Shown here piece by piece: positions 17,326 to 26,067 of a stretch of DNA of 64,000 nucleotides. How positions within the stretch are numbered: the first letter of the stretch is position 1; each line of letters begins with the position of its first letter. Where the stretch lies: positions 1 through 64,000 of the forward strand of contig PHBZ01000016.1 of NCBI GenBank assembly GCA_002840755.1. The letters run 5' to 3'. The stretch is from Chloroflexi bacterium HGW-Chloroflexi-10. Its GTDB lineage: Bacteria; Chloroflexota; Anaerolineae; Anaerolineales; Anaerolineaceae. The position numbers were made by a program, and so were the translations under genes. The notes beneath the pieces were generated by a model that saw only the letters and a list, made by a program, of their open reading frames with translations, searched no databases and was not told the origin of the DNA.

Positions 17326-17622
17326 ATGAAGCAAAAAAAGATCAAGCTTCTGGTAAGTGTTGTCATGCTTCTCGCTCTGCTTTTGACATCAGGTGGAGCC
17401 TTAGCCCAAAGTGGTGATCCGATCCTCTGGTGGACAGTGGATGGAGGCGGTGGGCGGAGCAGCGCGGATAGCTATGTGTTGTATGGTACCATCGGGCAGG
17501 CGGATGCTGCCAGGTTGAGCAGTGGTGGTTATGTGCTCGTTGGTGGTTTTTGGGGTGCTGCAGATGGGGGCGGAGTAGTGGCGACAGATCACCAGGTGTT
17601 TCTACCGCTTTTAGTGCGCTAA
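17326..17622 (+). CDS. small exported protein with C-terminal FLPLLVR motif
   Basis: A 98-residue secreted protein: signal peptide (cleavage near ALAQ, residues 25-28), a glycine-rich body with DGGGGRSSADSY, YGTIGQADAARL and VGGFWGA, and the final residues VFLPLLVR. The body pattern is one I associate with Chloroflexota exported proteins, often as a repeat near the end of larger ones. The C-terminal motif recurs in the DUF3494 protein at 59529, which ends YLPLIMR. TAGGAGA precedes the start. It forms an operon with 16244 and is closed by a strong terminator. Confidence 0.7.
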   Translation: MKQKKIKLLVSVVMLLALLLTSGGALAQSGDPILWWTVDGGGGRSSADSYVLYGTIGQADAARLSSGGYVLVGGFWGAADGGGVVATDHQVFLPLLVR

Positions 17623-17641
17623 ATTCCTAAGGCAATTGATT

Positions 17642-17679
17642 ACAAAACATCCCGAACACAAAGGCTCGGGATGTTTTGT
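17642..17679. terminator. bidirectional terminator, first of a near-identical pair
   Basis: A perfect 14-bp stem, ACAAAACATCCCGA with its complement, around a 10-base loop, flanked by A and T on the outer side. It separates the exported-protein operon from the convergent pdxA-like gene. A copy differing at one loop base lies at 29846-29883. Confidence 0.85.
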
Positions 17680-17731
17680 TTCAAAAAAGGAGAAGAAGTG
17701 TTCGGTATTAGGTCGATAGTTATCTTACGGC

Positions 17732-18754
17732 TTAGATTTGCTTTAAACGATTGTTTGCCATAACCCGTGCATAGGTGATGGCATTAAACAAACTTTCAGG
17801 GTTGGCTTTGCCTGTGCCAACAATATCAAAAGCGGTGCCGTGATCCACTGAGGTGCGGATGATGGGCAGTCCGAGGGTGATATTAACACCTCCCCAGAAA
17901 TCTACGATTTTTGAGGCAATATGCCCCTGATCGTGATATTGAGCTACCACTGCATCGAACTCATGCGATTGTGCCATACGCACGAAAACAGTATCCGGTG
18001 GTACCGGTGCTTCATAGACACTGATGCCTTCTGCTCGGGCCAGGTCGATGGCTGGTTGAATTTGTTCCACATCTTCGCTGCCAAATAGCCCGTTTTCTCC
18101 ACAGTGCGGGTTTAAACCGGCTATTGCGATTCGGGGTGTGGCAATATTCATTTGTTGTAAGGCTTCATGTGTTAAATGAATCACATCCAGGATGCGCGCT
18201 GTTTTGCAGCGATCAATGGCTGTCCGCAGAGAGCAATGGGTGCTGACATGGGTTACATGGAAATTTTTGGAAGCCAGCATCATCGATACTTTTTCGGTTC
18301 CGGTTCTTTTTGCCAGAATTTCCGTGTGTCCGTCAAAATGGAAACCGGCCAGGTTCATGGCCTCCTTCGAGAGCGGGGCGGTTACGATAGCATCCACCGC
18401 GCCGGCCATGGCCAAATCGATGGCATAAATTAGATATTCGTAGGCAGCTTTGCCGCCCAATTCCTGTATTTCGCCAAATTTCAAGTCGGTAATTTCAAAA
18501 AGATTCAAATCGATTACATTAATAATTCCGGGGGCGAATTGAGCTTCTGCTGGTTCCTGGATGACATGGAGCATTGCGGATTTACCAATGGTATCCAGCG
18601 CCCATTTCAATACCTGTGTACTTCCGATAACCAGTGGAAGCGAGTTGGTGTAAATATCATCGGATGTTAATACTTTAGCAATAATTTCCGGTCCGCAGCC
18701 AGCCGGATCACCCATTGTTATCGCAAGAATGGGAAGAGATTGTGCATCTTTCAT
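17732..18754 (-). CDS. pdxA2: PdxA/PdxA2-family 4-phospho-sugar-acid dehydrogenase
   Basis: A 340-residue NAD-dependent oxidative decarboxylase of the PdxA family. Metal-binding histidines appear in FDGHTEIL, LNPHCGENG and YHDQGH, and the N-terminal ITMGDPAGCGPEI loop is conserved. PdxA proper works in pyridoxal phosphate synthesis; PdxA2 enzymes paired with a DUF1537 kinase oxidise 4-phospho-D-threonate to dihydroxyacetone phosphate and CO2. The kinase at 26068 in the same locus favours the PdxA2 role. The start at 18754 follows AAGGAC; the longer frame lacks a ribosome site. It is transcribed away from the importer operon and shares the control region at 18755-19107. Confidence 0.85.
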   Translation of the reverse strand: MKDAQSLPILAITMGDPAGCGPEIIAKVLTSDDIYTNSLPLVIGSTQVLKWALDTIGKSAMLHVIQEPAEAQFAPGIINVIDLNLFEITDLKFGEIQELGGKAAYEYLIYAIDLAMAGAVDAIVTAPLSKEAMNLAGFHFDGHTEILAKRTGTEKVSMMLASKNFHVTHVSTHCSLRTAIDRCKTARILDVIHLTHEALQQMNIATPRIAIAGLNPHCGENGLFGSEDVEQIQPAIDLARAEGISVYEAPVPPDTVFVRMAQSHEFDAVVAQYHDQGHIASKIVDFWGGVNITLGLPIIRTSVDHGTAFDIVGTGKANPESLFNAITYARVMANNRLKQI

Positions 18755-19107
18755 AGGTTTGTCCTTGTGATTGAATCTGTGGAAAACTTTACCTGAAGAT
18801 ATCTTACCATTTAATTTGATAAAAATCAATCATTTATTTTCAAATTATCTCAAAATTGTTGACTTTGATGAAATTAAGTGATATTATATTTTCATATAAT
18901 ACCGAAATACTCAAGAAAAGTCCCAAAAAGTACCAGTTGCTGCTGCAACAACCCCCAAAATCATAAATTCATACAAGGTAGAACAACAACTGTAAATAAA
19001 TGCAGGTTTCATCTGAAAGGAGGCGCTCAATCGATCGGGAAAGTTTTTAGTGATAGAAAGCGGTTAAACCAAATTTATTAATTACAGTATTAAGAGAGGA
19101 AAACCCT
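18755..19107. promoter_or_regulatory. divergent control region between pdxA2 and the ABC importer
   Basis: TTGACT (18859-18864), a 17-base spacer and TATTAT (18882-18887) make a strong promoter for the importer genes, with a leader of about 215 bases. TTATAT and ATATAA form a small inverted repeat over the -10. The DeoR-type palindrome of 29734-29779 is not repeated here. Confidence 0.65.
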
Positions 19108-20799
19108 ATGCGACGTCTCAACTTATTATTAACAGTGCTTTTGATCAGCGTATTTGTCCTGAGTGCTTGTGCAAGCCCGGCGGCTACACCGGCCGCTTCC
19201 AGTGATGCGCCAGTTGCTGAAGATTCCAATGCGCCCGCTGCAACTGAAGCGCAATCAGCAGATCCCGTTACCCAGCCTGAAGAAGAAAAGGTCCTGCGTT
19301 TCATCCATGGTTTATTTGATATGGATTGGTCACCTTTGCGTGGTGGTGGTTGGCCTGCGCGTTATGTATCCATGTTTTGGGCACCCCCAATGTGGGTGGA
19401 CATGGAAGGAACCATTCATCCGGGTGTTTTCAACGAATGGTCATCCAATGCAGATTACACCGTGTGGACATTCAAGATTGACCCGAACGCCAAATTCTCG
19501 GATGGCTCAGCGATCACATCGGCCGATGTGAAAGGAACATGGGAAATGGCTTGTCTGCCTTCCACACAACACCAACGTGTTTCACTCTTTTTGGCCGGTG
19601 TGGAAGGTTTCGATGCAGCCAAAGTGGGTGATTCACTCGAACTCCCAGGTGTGGTTGCTGTAGATGCTTCTACCATAGAAGTTCGCCTGACCGCTCCGGA
19701 TCCGGTTTTCTCCAGCCGTATTGCAACCAATTTATTGCCTCCAGTAAAAATTTCCCAGGCCCGTGGTGCAGATGGGAAAGAAGTTTCCGAATGGTGGCAT
19801 GTTAAGAATAATCCCGCTTACTCCGGCCCCTATATGCCCGTCAGTATGGACCTGGACCGTGGCGAGCAGGAATATGTAAAAAACCCCAACTGGTGGGGTC
19901 CTGAACCAAAAATTGACCGCCTCACTTTTGTTACCGTCGAAGATATGCAGACTCAAACCCTCATGCTCCAACAGGGTGAAGCAGACGTGGCCGTATTCCT
20001 GGATTTACCAACAACACATGATGATCTCGGCCCCGAATTCGTAGGTACTAATCAGCCAGCCACCCCGGTTTTCCAGTATTTCTGGATTAATTCTTACGTA
20101 GCGCCCATGGACGATATTAATTGCCGTAAAGCTTTAATCATGTCGGTCAATCGCGAAGAAATGTTCAAAGTTTCCAAGCCATTCGGGCCTGGTTCCGCTG
20201 GTTCCACCTTGCTGGCTCCAATTGTTGGCGATGCCGGTGCAGCCGCTTTCCCGTATGACCCGGAAGCTGCCAAAGCTGCTTTTGCCGAGTGTTCTTATAG
20301 CGCTGCCATGCCGCGTATTATTCTTGCCGGTATCAGCAATCCATCCGCTCAGGCTGCCGGCGAATATATTGTTGAACAATGGCGCCAGGTCTTAGGCGTA
20401 ACCGAAGTGGAATTGAACGCAAAATTTGATGAACTGGCAAAAACTGATCAGGGCAAGGTTCAAATCTTCCGTGATGATGCCGGTACCCGTTTCCCCGACG
20501 CTGTCAGTGTGCTGCAGGCCACCGTATACAGCAAATCTGGTAATGCCCAAACCAAAATGGGTAATTATCTGAATGCAGCCTTGGATGCCAAAATTGAAGA
20601 AGCAGCTACCAAGACCGCTGACGATCCGCTTCGTCTTGAATTAGCTATCGAAGCTGAAAAGATTGTTATGGAAGATTGGGTTTTCCTGCCCTGGTATAAT
20701 GAAGGCCCATTGATGCGCGCCATGCCATATGTCACCGGTTATGCAAAGAACCTGGATTGGCAAGTTATGGAACCCTGGAATCTCGACATCGTGAAATAA
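19108..20799 (+). CDS. ABC importer substrate-binding lipoprotein, family 5
   Basis: A 563-residue solute-binding protein of the DppA/OppA type. The signal peptide ends in FVLSAC, giving a lipid-anchored protein on the outer face of the membrane. The fold is recognisable from TVWTFKIDPNAKFSDGSAITSADV, from PNWWGPEPKIDRLTFV and from LMLQQGEADVAVF. Members bind peptides, nickel or oligosaccharides; surrounding catabolic genes favour a small organic acid or sugar derivative. AGAGAGGAAAA provides the ribosome site. It heads the importer operon and is followed by a strong hairpin that could let this gene accumulate more product than the permeases. Confidence 0.9.
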   Translation: MRRLNLLLTVLLISVFVLSACASPAATPAASSDAPVAEDSNAPAATEAQSADPVTQPEEEKVLRFIHGLFDMDWSPLRGGGWPARYVSMFWAPPMWVDMEGTIHPGVFNEWSSNADYTVWTFKIDPNAKFSDGSAITSADVKGTWEMACLPSTQHQRVSLFLAGVEGFDAAKVGDSLELPGVVAVDASTIEVRLTAPDPVFSSRIATNLLPPVKISQARGADGKEVSEWWHVKNNPAYSGPYMPVSMDLDRGEQEYVKNPNWWGPEPKIDRLTFVTVEDMQTQTLMLQQGEADVAVFLDLPTTHDDLGPEFVGTNQPATPVFQYFWINSYVAPMDDINCRKALIMSVNREEMFKVSKPFGPGSAGSTLLAPIVGDAGAAAFPYDPEAAKAAFAECSYSAAMPRIILAGISNPSAQAAGEYIVEQWRQVLGVTEVELNAKFDELAKTDQGKVQIFRDDAGTRFPDAVSVLQATVYSKSGNAQTKMGNYLNAALDAKIEEAATKTADDPLRLELAIEAEKIVMEDWVFLPWYNEGPLMRAMPYVTGYAKNLDWQVMEPWNLDIVK

Positions 20800-20810
20800 T
20801 TTTTTACTGA

Positions 20811-20839
20811 ACAAGGGGATAGGTTGCCTATCCCCTTGT
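20811..20839 (+). terminator. intercistronic hairpin after the binding protein
   Basis: A perfect 13-bp stem, ACAAGGGGATAGG with its complement, and a three-base loop, followed by a T-rich stretch. In this position such hairpins usually stabilise the upstream mRNA and reduce read-through to the permease genes. Confidence 0.75.
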
Positions 20840-20869
20840 GATTTTATTTTACTGGCATAGGAAAAAATT

Positions 20870-21829
20870 ATGTTAAGATACTTTGCCTTACGGCTGCTGC
20901 GCTGGATACCCGGTGTACTTTTACTCCTTTTGTTCGTCTACGCCATGATGTTCTATGGGGCGGGCGACCCGGTAAAGTTAATGTTCTTAAATGAAGCCGG
21001 TGATGTCGCCTGGGATACAGAACAAATTGAGGCCATCCGCAGTGATTTGGGTTTGGATCGGCCCTTCTTTGTTCAATTTGGTGAGTATGTCTGGAATCTA
21101 ATGAATGGTGATCTGGGGCAATCCTTAACCCAAAACCGTTCGGTCAACAGTATGTTGGCCAGTACCGTTCCGATTACTGCTCAAATCGCATTGGCCGCTC
21201 TCGTTATTATTGCCGGTCTGGGGATCCCTTTGGGTGTGCTGGCAGCCTTAAACCAGAATGGTTGGATCGATAATATGATCCTGGGTGGTGCTTTGTTTGT
21301 CTGGTCTATTCCTACTTTTGTAGCTGCACCGCTATTAATGGTATTGCTCTGTCTCCAACTGGCCATTCTACCCGTACCCCGTGGATGGGATGGTGTCTTT
21401 ACAATCAATGCAATTATTCCTTTATTTGTTGCTTCATTCCGCCCAATGGGAATTGTGATCCGCCAGACGCGCGCTTCTGTGATTGAAGTGCTGGCAGAAG
21501 ATTATATCCGTACCGCCCGCTCAAAAGGCATTCCTGAGCATGTTACCATTCTTAAGCATGCTCTACGCCCGGTTATGACACCGGTCATCACGCAAATGGG
21601 TCTGGTGATGTCAAATCTTCTGGCGGGTTCATTATTTTTGGAAATTGTCTTTGGTATTCCCGGCATTGGTCGTTTGCTGAAAGTTAGTATCACCGATTCA
21701 GACTATTCCGTCATGATGGGTTGTGTATTGGTCATTTTGGCGATGGTTACATTAACCAACATGCTGGTTGATCTGGCTTACCCTATGTTAGACCCCCGAC
21801 TGCGATCGGCCCAGCGAGGAGATGAATAA
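20870..21829 (+). CDS. ABC importer permease, DppB type
   Basis: A 319-residue inner-membrane permease with six predicted transmembrane segments. The cytoplasmic EAA loop that contacts the ATPases is present as DYIRTARSKGIPEHVTILKHALRP. The N-terminal RLLRWIPGVLLLLLFVY and FFVQFGEYVWNLMNGDLGQS are typical of the DppB/OppB branch. It lies after the hairpin at 20811 and ends two bases before the partner permease, so the two subunits are translationally linked. Specificity resides mostly in the binding protein. Confidence 0.92.
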   Translation: MLRYFALRLLRWIPGVLLLLLFVYAMMFYGAGDPVKLMFLNEAGDVAWDTEQIEAIRSDLGLDRPFFVQFGEYVWNLMNGDLGQSLTQNRSVNSMLASTVPITAQIALAALVIIAGLGIPLGVLAALNQNGWIDNMILGGALFVWSIPTFVAAPLLMVLLCLQLAILPVPRGWDGVFTINAIIPLFVASFRPMGIVIRQTRASVIEVLAEDYIRTARSKGIPEHVTILKHALRPVMTPVITQMGLVMSNLLAGSLFLEIVFGIPGIGRLLKVSITDSDYSVMMGCVLVILAMVTLTNMLVDLAYPMLDPRLRSAQRGDE

Positions 21830-21831
21830 TT

Positions 21832-22818
21832 ATGACAACAGTGCAATTGAACCCCCCTCAAAAAAATATCAATATCAACGAACCCATGGAAGATAATAAA
21901 CCGATCAGCATTTGGGAAGACTCCTGGAAGAGACTTCTAAAAAACAAATTTGCCTTAGTCAGTCTGATCCTGGTCGCTGTTATGCTCTTCTTCGCCCTTT
22001 TAGGGCCATATCTCACCCCCTATGATTATCTGGCTCAAAATGTGGAGTTGCGTAATGCACCGCCATCGGCCGAAAATTGGTTGGGGACCGATTATCTGGG
22101 TCGTGATGTGCTCAGTCGGGTGATCTTCGGTGCGCGCACGGCAACCCTGGTCAGCTTGCTGGTAGTCAGTTTAAGTTCCGCCATCGGTATGCTGGTGGGT
22201 AGTATTTCAGGATACCTTGGTGGGAAAATCGATTTCTTCTTGATGTGGTTTACCGACCTGGTGATGGCATTTCCATATTTAATCCTGGGTGTTGTTATCA
22301 GTGTCTCTTTGCGGCCGCCGTTGACATACTGGATGGAAAGTCGTTATCTGGAAACACTCAACCCCATTTTCCGGCAATCCAGTTTGATTGATGTTTTGAT
22401 CGTTGTTGTGGTGATTACCAGCGTTTCCTGGCCGCCCTACGCACGTTTATTACGTTCGCAGGTAATGGCCATTCGCAATAGAAATTATGTGTTGGCCGCC
22501 CGTGCCCTGGGTTTGCCATCCCGGCAAATTGTTTTAAAGTACATCATCCCGAACGCGATCGGCCCGGTGATTGTTGCCATGAGCGCAGGAATGGGCTCTG
22601 CCATGTTGACCGAGTCTGCATTTAGCTTTCTGGGCATTGGTATTCGTCCGCCGGTGCCCAGTTGGGGCAACATGATCAATGACGGTTTGCTCGTCTGGAG
22701 AACCTCTCCTCATTTATTGGCTGCGCCTGCCGTGGTATTGGGTTTAATGACGATTGCTTTTTCTTTCCTGGGTGATGGTTTGAACGATGCATTAAACCCA
22801 CGCCAGTGGAAAGGGTAA
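21832..22818 (+). CDS. ABC importer permease, DppC type
   Basis: A 328-residue permease, the second membrane subunit. It carries the N-terminal WEDSWKRLLKNKFALVSL segment found in OppC-type proteins, the GTDYLGRDVLSRVIFGAR signature, and the EAA loop RNYVLAARALGLPSRQIVLKYIIPN. Six transmembrane segments are expected after the 40-residue N-terminal tail. The segment from about 155 to 185 (RPPLTYWMESRYLETLNPIF) is longer than in E. coli DppC and may form an extra outside loop. Confidence 0.92.
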   Translation: MTTVQLNPPQKNININEPMEDNKPISIWEDSWKRLLKNKFALVSLILVAVMLFFALLGPYLTPYDYLAQNVELRNAPPSAENWLGTDYLGRDVLSRVIFGARTATLVSLLVVSLSSAIGMLVGSISGYLGGKIDFFLMWFTDLVMAFPYLILGVVISVSLRPPLTYWMESRYLETLNPIFRQSSLIDVLIVVVVITSVSWPPYARLLRSQVMAIRNRNYVLAARALGLPSRQIVLKYIIPNAIGPVIVAMSAGMGSAMLTESAFSFLGIGIRPPVPSWGNMINDGLLVWRTSPHLLAAPAVVLGLMTIAFSFLGDGLNDALNPRQWKG

Positions 22819-22823
22819 GACTG

Positions 22824-23825
22824 ATGAGCGAATTATTATTGGATGTAAAAAACCTGAAAACCCGCTTTCGTTCCCGTGGCGGTCATGTATATGCGGTCAA
22901 TGGCGTTTCTTTTTACTTGAATCGTGGCGAAACGATCGGCGTGGTAGGAGAAAGCGGTTGTGGTAAAACGGTCAGTATGCTCAGTTTGTTACGCTTGTTG
23001 CCGCCTTCTGCCCAGGTAGAATCCGGCACGGCGATGTTTGATGGCAAAGACCTCTTGAAAATGAATTTTCAGCAAATTCAGAAAGTTCGTGGCGGTAAAA
23101 TAGGGTTGATCTTTCAGGACCCAATGACCTCTTTTAACCCGGTTTTATCCATTGGTGATCAGGTTGGTGAAGCTGTAATATATCACCGCAAAGCCACCAA
23201 ACAGCAGGCCACTCAACGCGCGGTGGATTTGCTGCGTTTGGTGGGCATCCCCGATCCTGAACAGCGGGTCAAAGATTTTCCGCACCAGTTTTCCGGGGGA
23301 ATGCGCCAACGCGCCATGATTGCCATGGCGCTTGCCTGTGAACCTAAGTTGATCATTGCCGATGAGCCAACCACTGCACTGGATGTGACCATTCAGGCGC
23401 AAATTGTGGAACTGGTAAAAGATTTGCGGGATCGTTTAGGGGTAGCTATCATCTGGATTACACATGATCTCAGCCTGGTTGCCGGCCTGGCAGACCGCAT
23501 TATGGTCATGTATGCCGGCGGTGTTGTTGAAGAAGCGGTAACGGAAGACTTGTTTGAAAATCCGCGCCACCCATATACGTTGGGTCTCCTGGCAGCCTTA
23601 CCGGCGTTTCAAGCTGAAAAGAAAGCCAAACGGCTTGCTTCCATTCCCGGTTCTCCTCCGGATTTGCGTACACCACCGCTTTCCTGTCCATTTTTTCCGC
23701 GTTGTTCCTACGCCATCGAACGCTGCCAGCAGGAAATGCCGGTGTTGCAACCGGTAGCGGATGCGGGTACCAACCACCGGATAGCCTGTTTTGTTGATAC
23801 ACGCGAAGGGAGAACAACTGTATGA
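22824..23825 (+). CDS. ABC importer ATPase, DppD type
   Basis: A 333-residue ATP-binding subunit. Walker A is GESGCGKT, the signature is FSGGMRQR, Walker B is LIIADEPTT, and the C-terminal oligopeptide extension has cysteines in [18 protein letters not shown], which in DppD relatives bind an Fe-S cluster. The start at 22824 is preferred to 22806 because AAAGGG lies before it; this also leaves the preceding stop intact. It overlaps the next ATPase gene by four bases (ATGA). Confidence 0.92.
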   Translation: MSELLLDVKNLKTRFRSRGGHVYAVNGVSFYLNRGETIGVVGESGCGKTVSMLSLLRLLPPSAQVESGTAMFDGKDLLKMNFQQIQKVRGGKIGLIFQDPMTSFNPVLSIGDQVGEAVIYHRKATKQQATQRAVDLLRLVGIPDPEQRVKDFPHQFSGGMRQRAMIAMALACEPKLIIADEPTTALDVTIQAQIVELVKDLRDRLGVAIIWITHDLSLVAGLADRIMVMYAGGVVEEAVTEDLFENPRHPYTLGLLAALPAFQAEKKAKRLASIPGSPPDLRTPPLSCPFFPRCSYAIERCQQEMPVLQPVADAGTNHRIACFVDTREGRTTV

Positions 23826-24802
23826 GCACAGAAAATCAACCACTGATCCGCGTCGTAGAACTGGTGAAAAACTTTCCGGTGCGTTTAGGCGCTTACGGTG
23901 AAAAAAAAGCCCTTGTTCATGCAGTTAATCATGTTTCATTTGAAATAATGCAGGGAGAGACCCTGGGATTGGTAGGTGAAAGCGGCTGTGGAAAATCCAC
24001 AACCGGTTTTAGTGTGTTGCAGCTACATCGCCCAACATCAGGAAATTGTTTTTTTCGAGACACCGATCTGACACTGTTGAATGAGAAGCAGTTGCGCCCC
24101 TTCCGGAAAAAAGTTCAGATCATTTTTCAGGACCCGTATTCCACGCTTAACCCGCGCATGACCATTGGAAATGCCATTTCTGAGCCCATTATCGCGCACG
24201 GGTTGGCAACCAAGAAAAATGTTACCGAAAAGGTTATTGAACTGCTCAATGATGTGGGAATGTCCAGTAAATCTCTGAATCGTTATCCGCACGAATTCTC
24301 CGGTGGGCAGCGCCAGCGTATTTGCATCGCCCGCGCCCTGGCCTGTGAACCCGAGTTCGTCGTATGTGATGAACCCATTTCTGCTTTGGATGTCTCTATT
24401 CAGGCACAGGTAATTAATTTATTGCAGGATCTTCAGGAAAAATACAACCTGACTTATTTGTTTATCGCCCACGATCTATCCGTTGTCCGTCATATCAGCG
24501 ATAAGGTGGGTGTCATGTATCTCGGCAAGATGGCCGAATTGGGCGAAAAAGAAGCAGTTTTTTCCAACCCACAGCATCCTTACACCAGAGCATTGCTTTC
24601 GGCAGTGCCAATCCCGGACCCCAGGGTAGAGAAAAACCGTAAACGTCTGGTGCTTACTGGTGACGTACCATCGGCCATTTCACCTCCCGGCGGCTGCCAT
24701 TTTCATCCGCGTTGCCCTGTGGCCCATGAGCTTTGTAAAACGGTTGTGCCTGAATGGCGCCAGATCAAAGATGGCCGTTGGGTTGCCTGCCATAATGTCT
24801 GA
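23822..24802 (+). CDS. ABC importer ATPase, DppF type
   Basis: A 326-residue ATP-binding subunit, partner of the preceding gene. Walker A is GESGCGKS, signature FSGGQRQR, Walker B FVVCDEPIS, and the C-terminal cysteine cluster reads PGGCHFHPRCPVAHELC. The overlapping ATGA start shows translational coupling. It is the last importer gene; a strong hairpin follows 36 bases later, before the enzyme genes. Confidence 0.92.
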   Translation: MSTENQPLIRVVELVKNFPVRLGAYGEKKALVHAVNHVSFEIMQGETLGLVGESGCGKSTTGFSVLQLHRPTSGNCFFRDTDLTLLNEKQLRPFRKKVQIIFQDPYSTLNPRMTIGNAISEPIIAHGLATKKNVTEKVIELLNDVGMSSKSLNRYPHEFSGGQRQRICIARALACEPEFVVCDEPISALDVSIQAQVINLLQDLQEKYNLTYLFIAHDLSVVRHISDKVGVMYLGKMAELGEKEAVFSNPQHPYTRALLSAVPIPDPRVEKNRKRLVLTGDVPSAISPPGGCHFHPRCPVAHELCKTVVPEWRQIKDGRWVACHNV

Positions 24803-24838
24803 TAAGCGCATTACGGCGTTGTTGGATAAATCAATACG

Positions 24839-24871
24839 ATCAGACAGCCGGCATAACACCGGCTGTCTGAT
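24839..24871 (+). terminator. hairpin between importer and enzyme genes
   Basis: A perfect 13-bp stem, ATCAGACAGCCGG with its complement, and a seven-base loop. There is no clear T run after it, so it may act as an attenuator or RNA-processing site rather than a full terminator. Confidence 0.6.
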
Positions 24872-24899
24872 GGGTTAATCTCAATAAAAGGAAAAAATT

Positions 24900-26057
24900 A
24901 TGACGATTCAAGCATTCAGTTATCTGGCGCCGCCCATTGTATTTGGCGTTCATAGCGCCGAAAAAATTGGGGAACATATTGCCAGGCTTGGTGCCAGCCA
25001 TGTGTTGTTGATCAGTGACCGTGGATTGGAAAAAGCGGGATTGGTGGATCAACTGACCAGCTGGATTCAAAAATCGGGTTTTTCGGTGACCCGCTACACG
25101 GATATTGAGCCGGAACCATCGATTAACAACGTGCGCGCCTGTGTGAGCTTTGCCCGCAGTGCCGGATGTGATCTGGTGGTTGGTATGGGCGGCGGCAGCG
25201 CCATGGACTGCGCCAAAGTGGTTGCTGCCTTGCTCGGCAATGATGGCGATATTATGGATTATCTGGGGATGAACAAGGTGCCGCGCAAAGGTGTCCCCAC
25301 TATTTTACTGCCGACCACAGCCGGTACTGGTTCGGAGATTGGCCGGGGTGCTTTGTTCCATGTGCCTGAACGCAATGCCAAAGAAGCTGTTTTCTCTGCG
25401 TATATGCTTACTGATTTAGCGTTAATCGACCCGGCTCTCGGGCTTTCCGCACCCTCTTCAGTGACGGCTGCCAGCGGGTTGGATGCGCTCTGCCATGCGA
25501 TTGAGTCGTACACCGGGCGGGCAGCCAATCCGCTTTCCATGCCCTTTGCCGAGCTGGGTATCCAGTGGATTTACCGCCATCTGGCATCTGCGGTAGAAAA
25601 TGGCAGCGATCTGACTGCGCGTGAGGGTATGTCTCTCGGTGCTCTATACGCCTCCATAGCCCTGGCCAATGCCAACACACATGCAGTTCATGCCCTGGCG
25701 TATCCTCTCCAGGGATACAATCGTATCGTCCATGGGAAAGCTAATGGGGTGCTCTTACCTTATATCTTAAAAGCCATCTCAGCGGCAGCGCCGCAAAGAT
25801 TTGTACAAATTGCCGGATGGTTGGGATTGGATACTGCATCTTTCTCCGCTGCGGATGCCGGCGTGGCAGTGGCAGACGCGATTACCCGTTTATCTGCACA
25901 GATTGGCATCCCTACTAAAATGAGTGCACTGGGTGTAGCCCGGGATCAACTGGAATTGTTCACCCGGGAAGCTTCTCAAATCAATCGCCTGCTGGATAAC
26001 AGTCCGCTGGTTTTGGCATCCGATCAGATCTATCAAATTTACCTGGAAGCACTATAA
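24900..26057 (+). CDS. iron-containing alcohol dehydrogenase
   Basis: A 385-residue group III alcohol dehydrogenase. The nucleotide-binding VVGMGGGSAMDCAK loop and PTTAGTGSEIG are conserved, and the Fe ligands fit an Asp near 190 plus histidines in DALCHAIESYTG, and in NTHAVHALAYPLQG and the following IVHGKANG. Such enzymes oxidise or reduce small alcohols and hydroxy acids (lactaldehyde, hydroxybutyrate and the like) with NAD(P). In this locus it probably oxidises or reduces an intermediate of the imported compound. AAAGGA precedes the ATG. It is separated from the kinase by 10 bases. Confidence 0.9.
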   Translation: MTIQAFSYLAPPIVFGVHSAEKIGEHIARLGASHVLLISDRGLEKAGLVDQLTSWIQKSGFSVTRYTDIEPEPSINNVRACVSFARSAGCDLVVGMGGGSAMDCAKVVAALLGNDGDIMDYLGMNKVPRKGVPTILLPTTAGTGSEIGRGALFHVPERNAKEAVFSAYMLTDLALIDPALGLSAPSSVTAASGLDALCHAIESYTGRAANPLSMPFAELGIQWIYRHLASAVENGSDLTAREGMSLGALYASIALANANTHAVHALAYPLQGYNRIVHGKANGVLLPYILKAISAAAPQRFVQIAGWLGLDTASFSAADAGVAVADAITRLSAQIGIPTKMSALGVARDQLELFTREASQINRLLDNSPLVLASDQIYQIYLEAL

Positions 26058-26058
26058 T
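26053..26058 (+). promoter_or_regulatory. TATAAT box just before the kinase start
   Basis: A TATAAT overlapping the stop of the dehydrogenase lies 9 bases before the kinase ATG. There is no Shine-Dalgarno. This could be a secondary promoter giving a near-leaderless kinase mRNA, or chance. Confidence 0.3.
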
Positions 26059-26067
26059 TAAATTTGT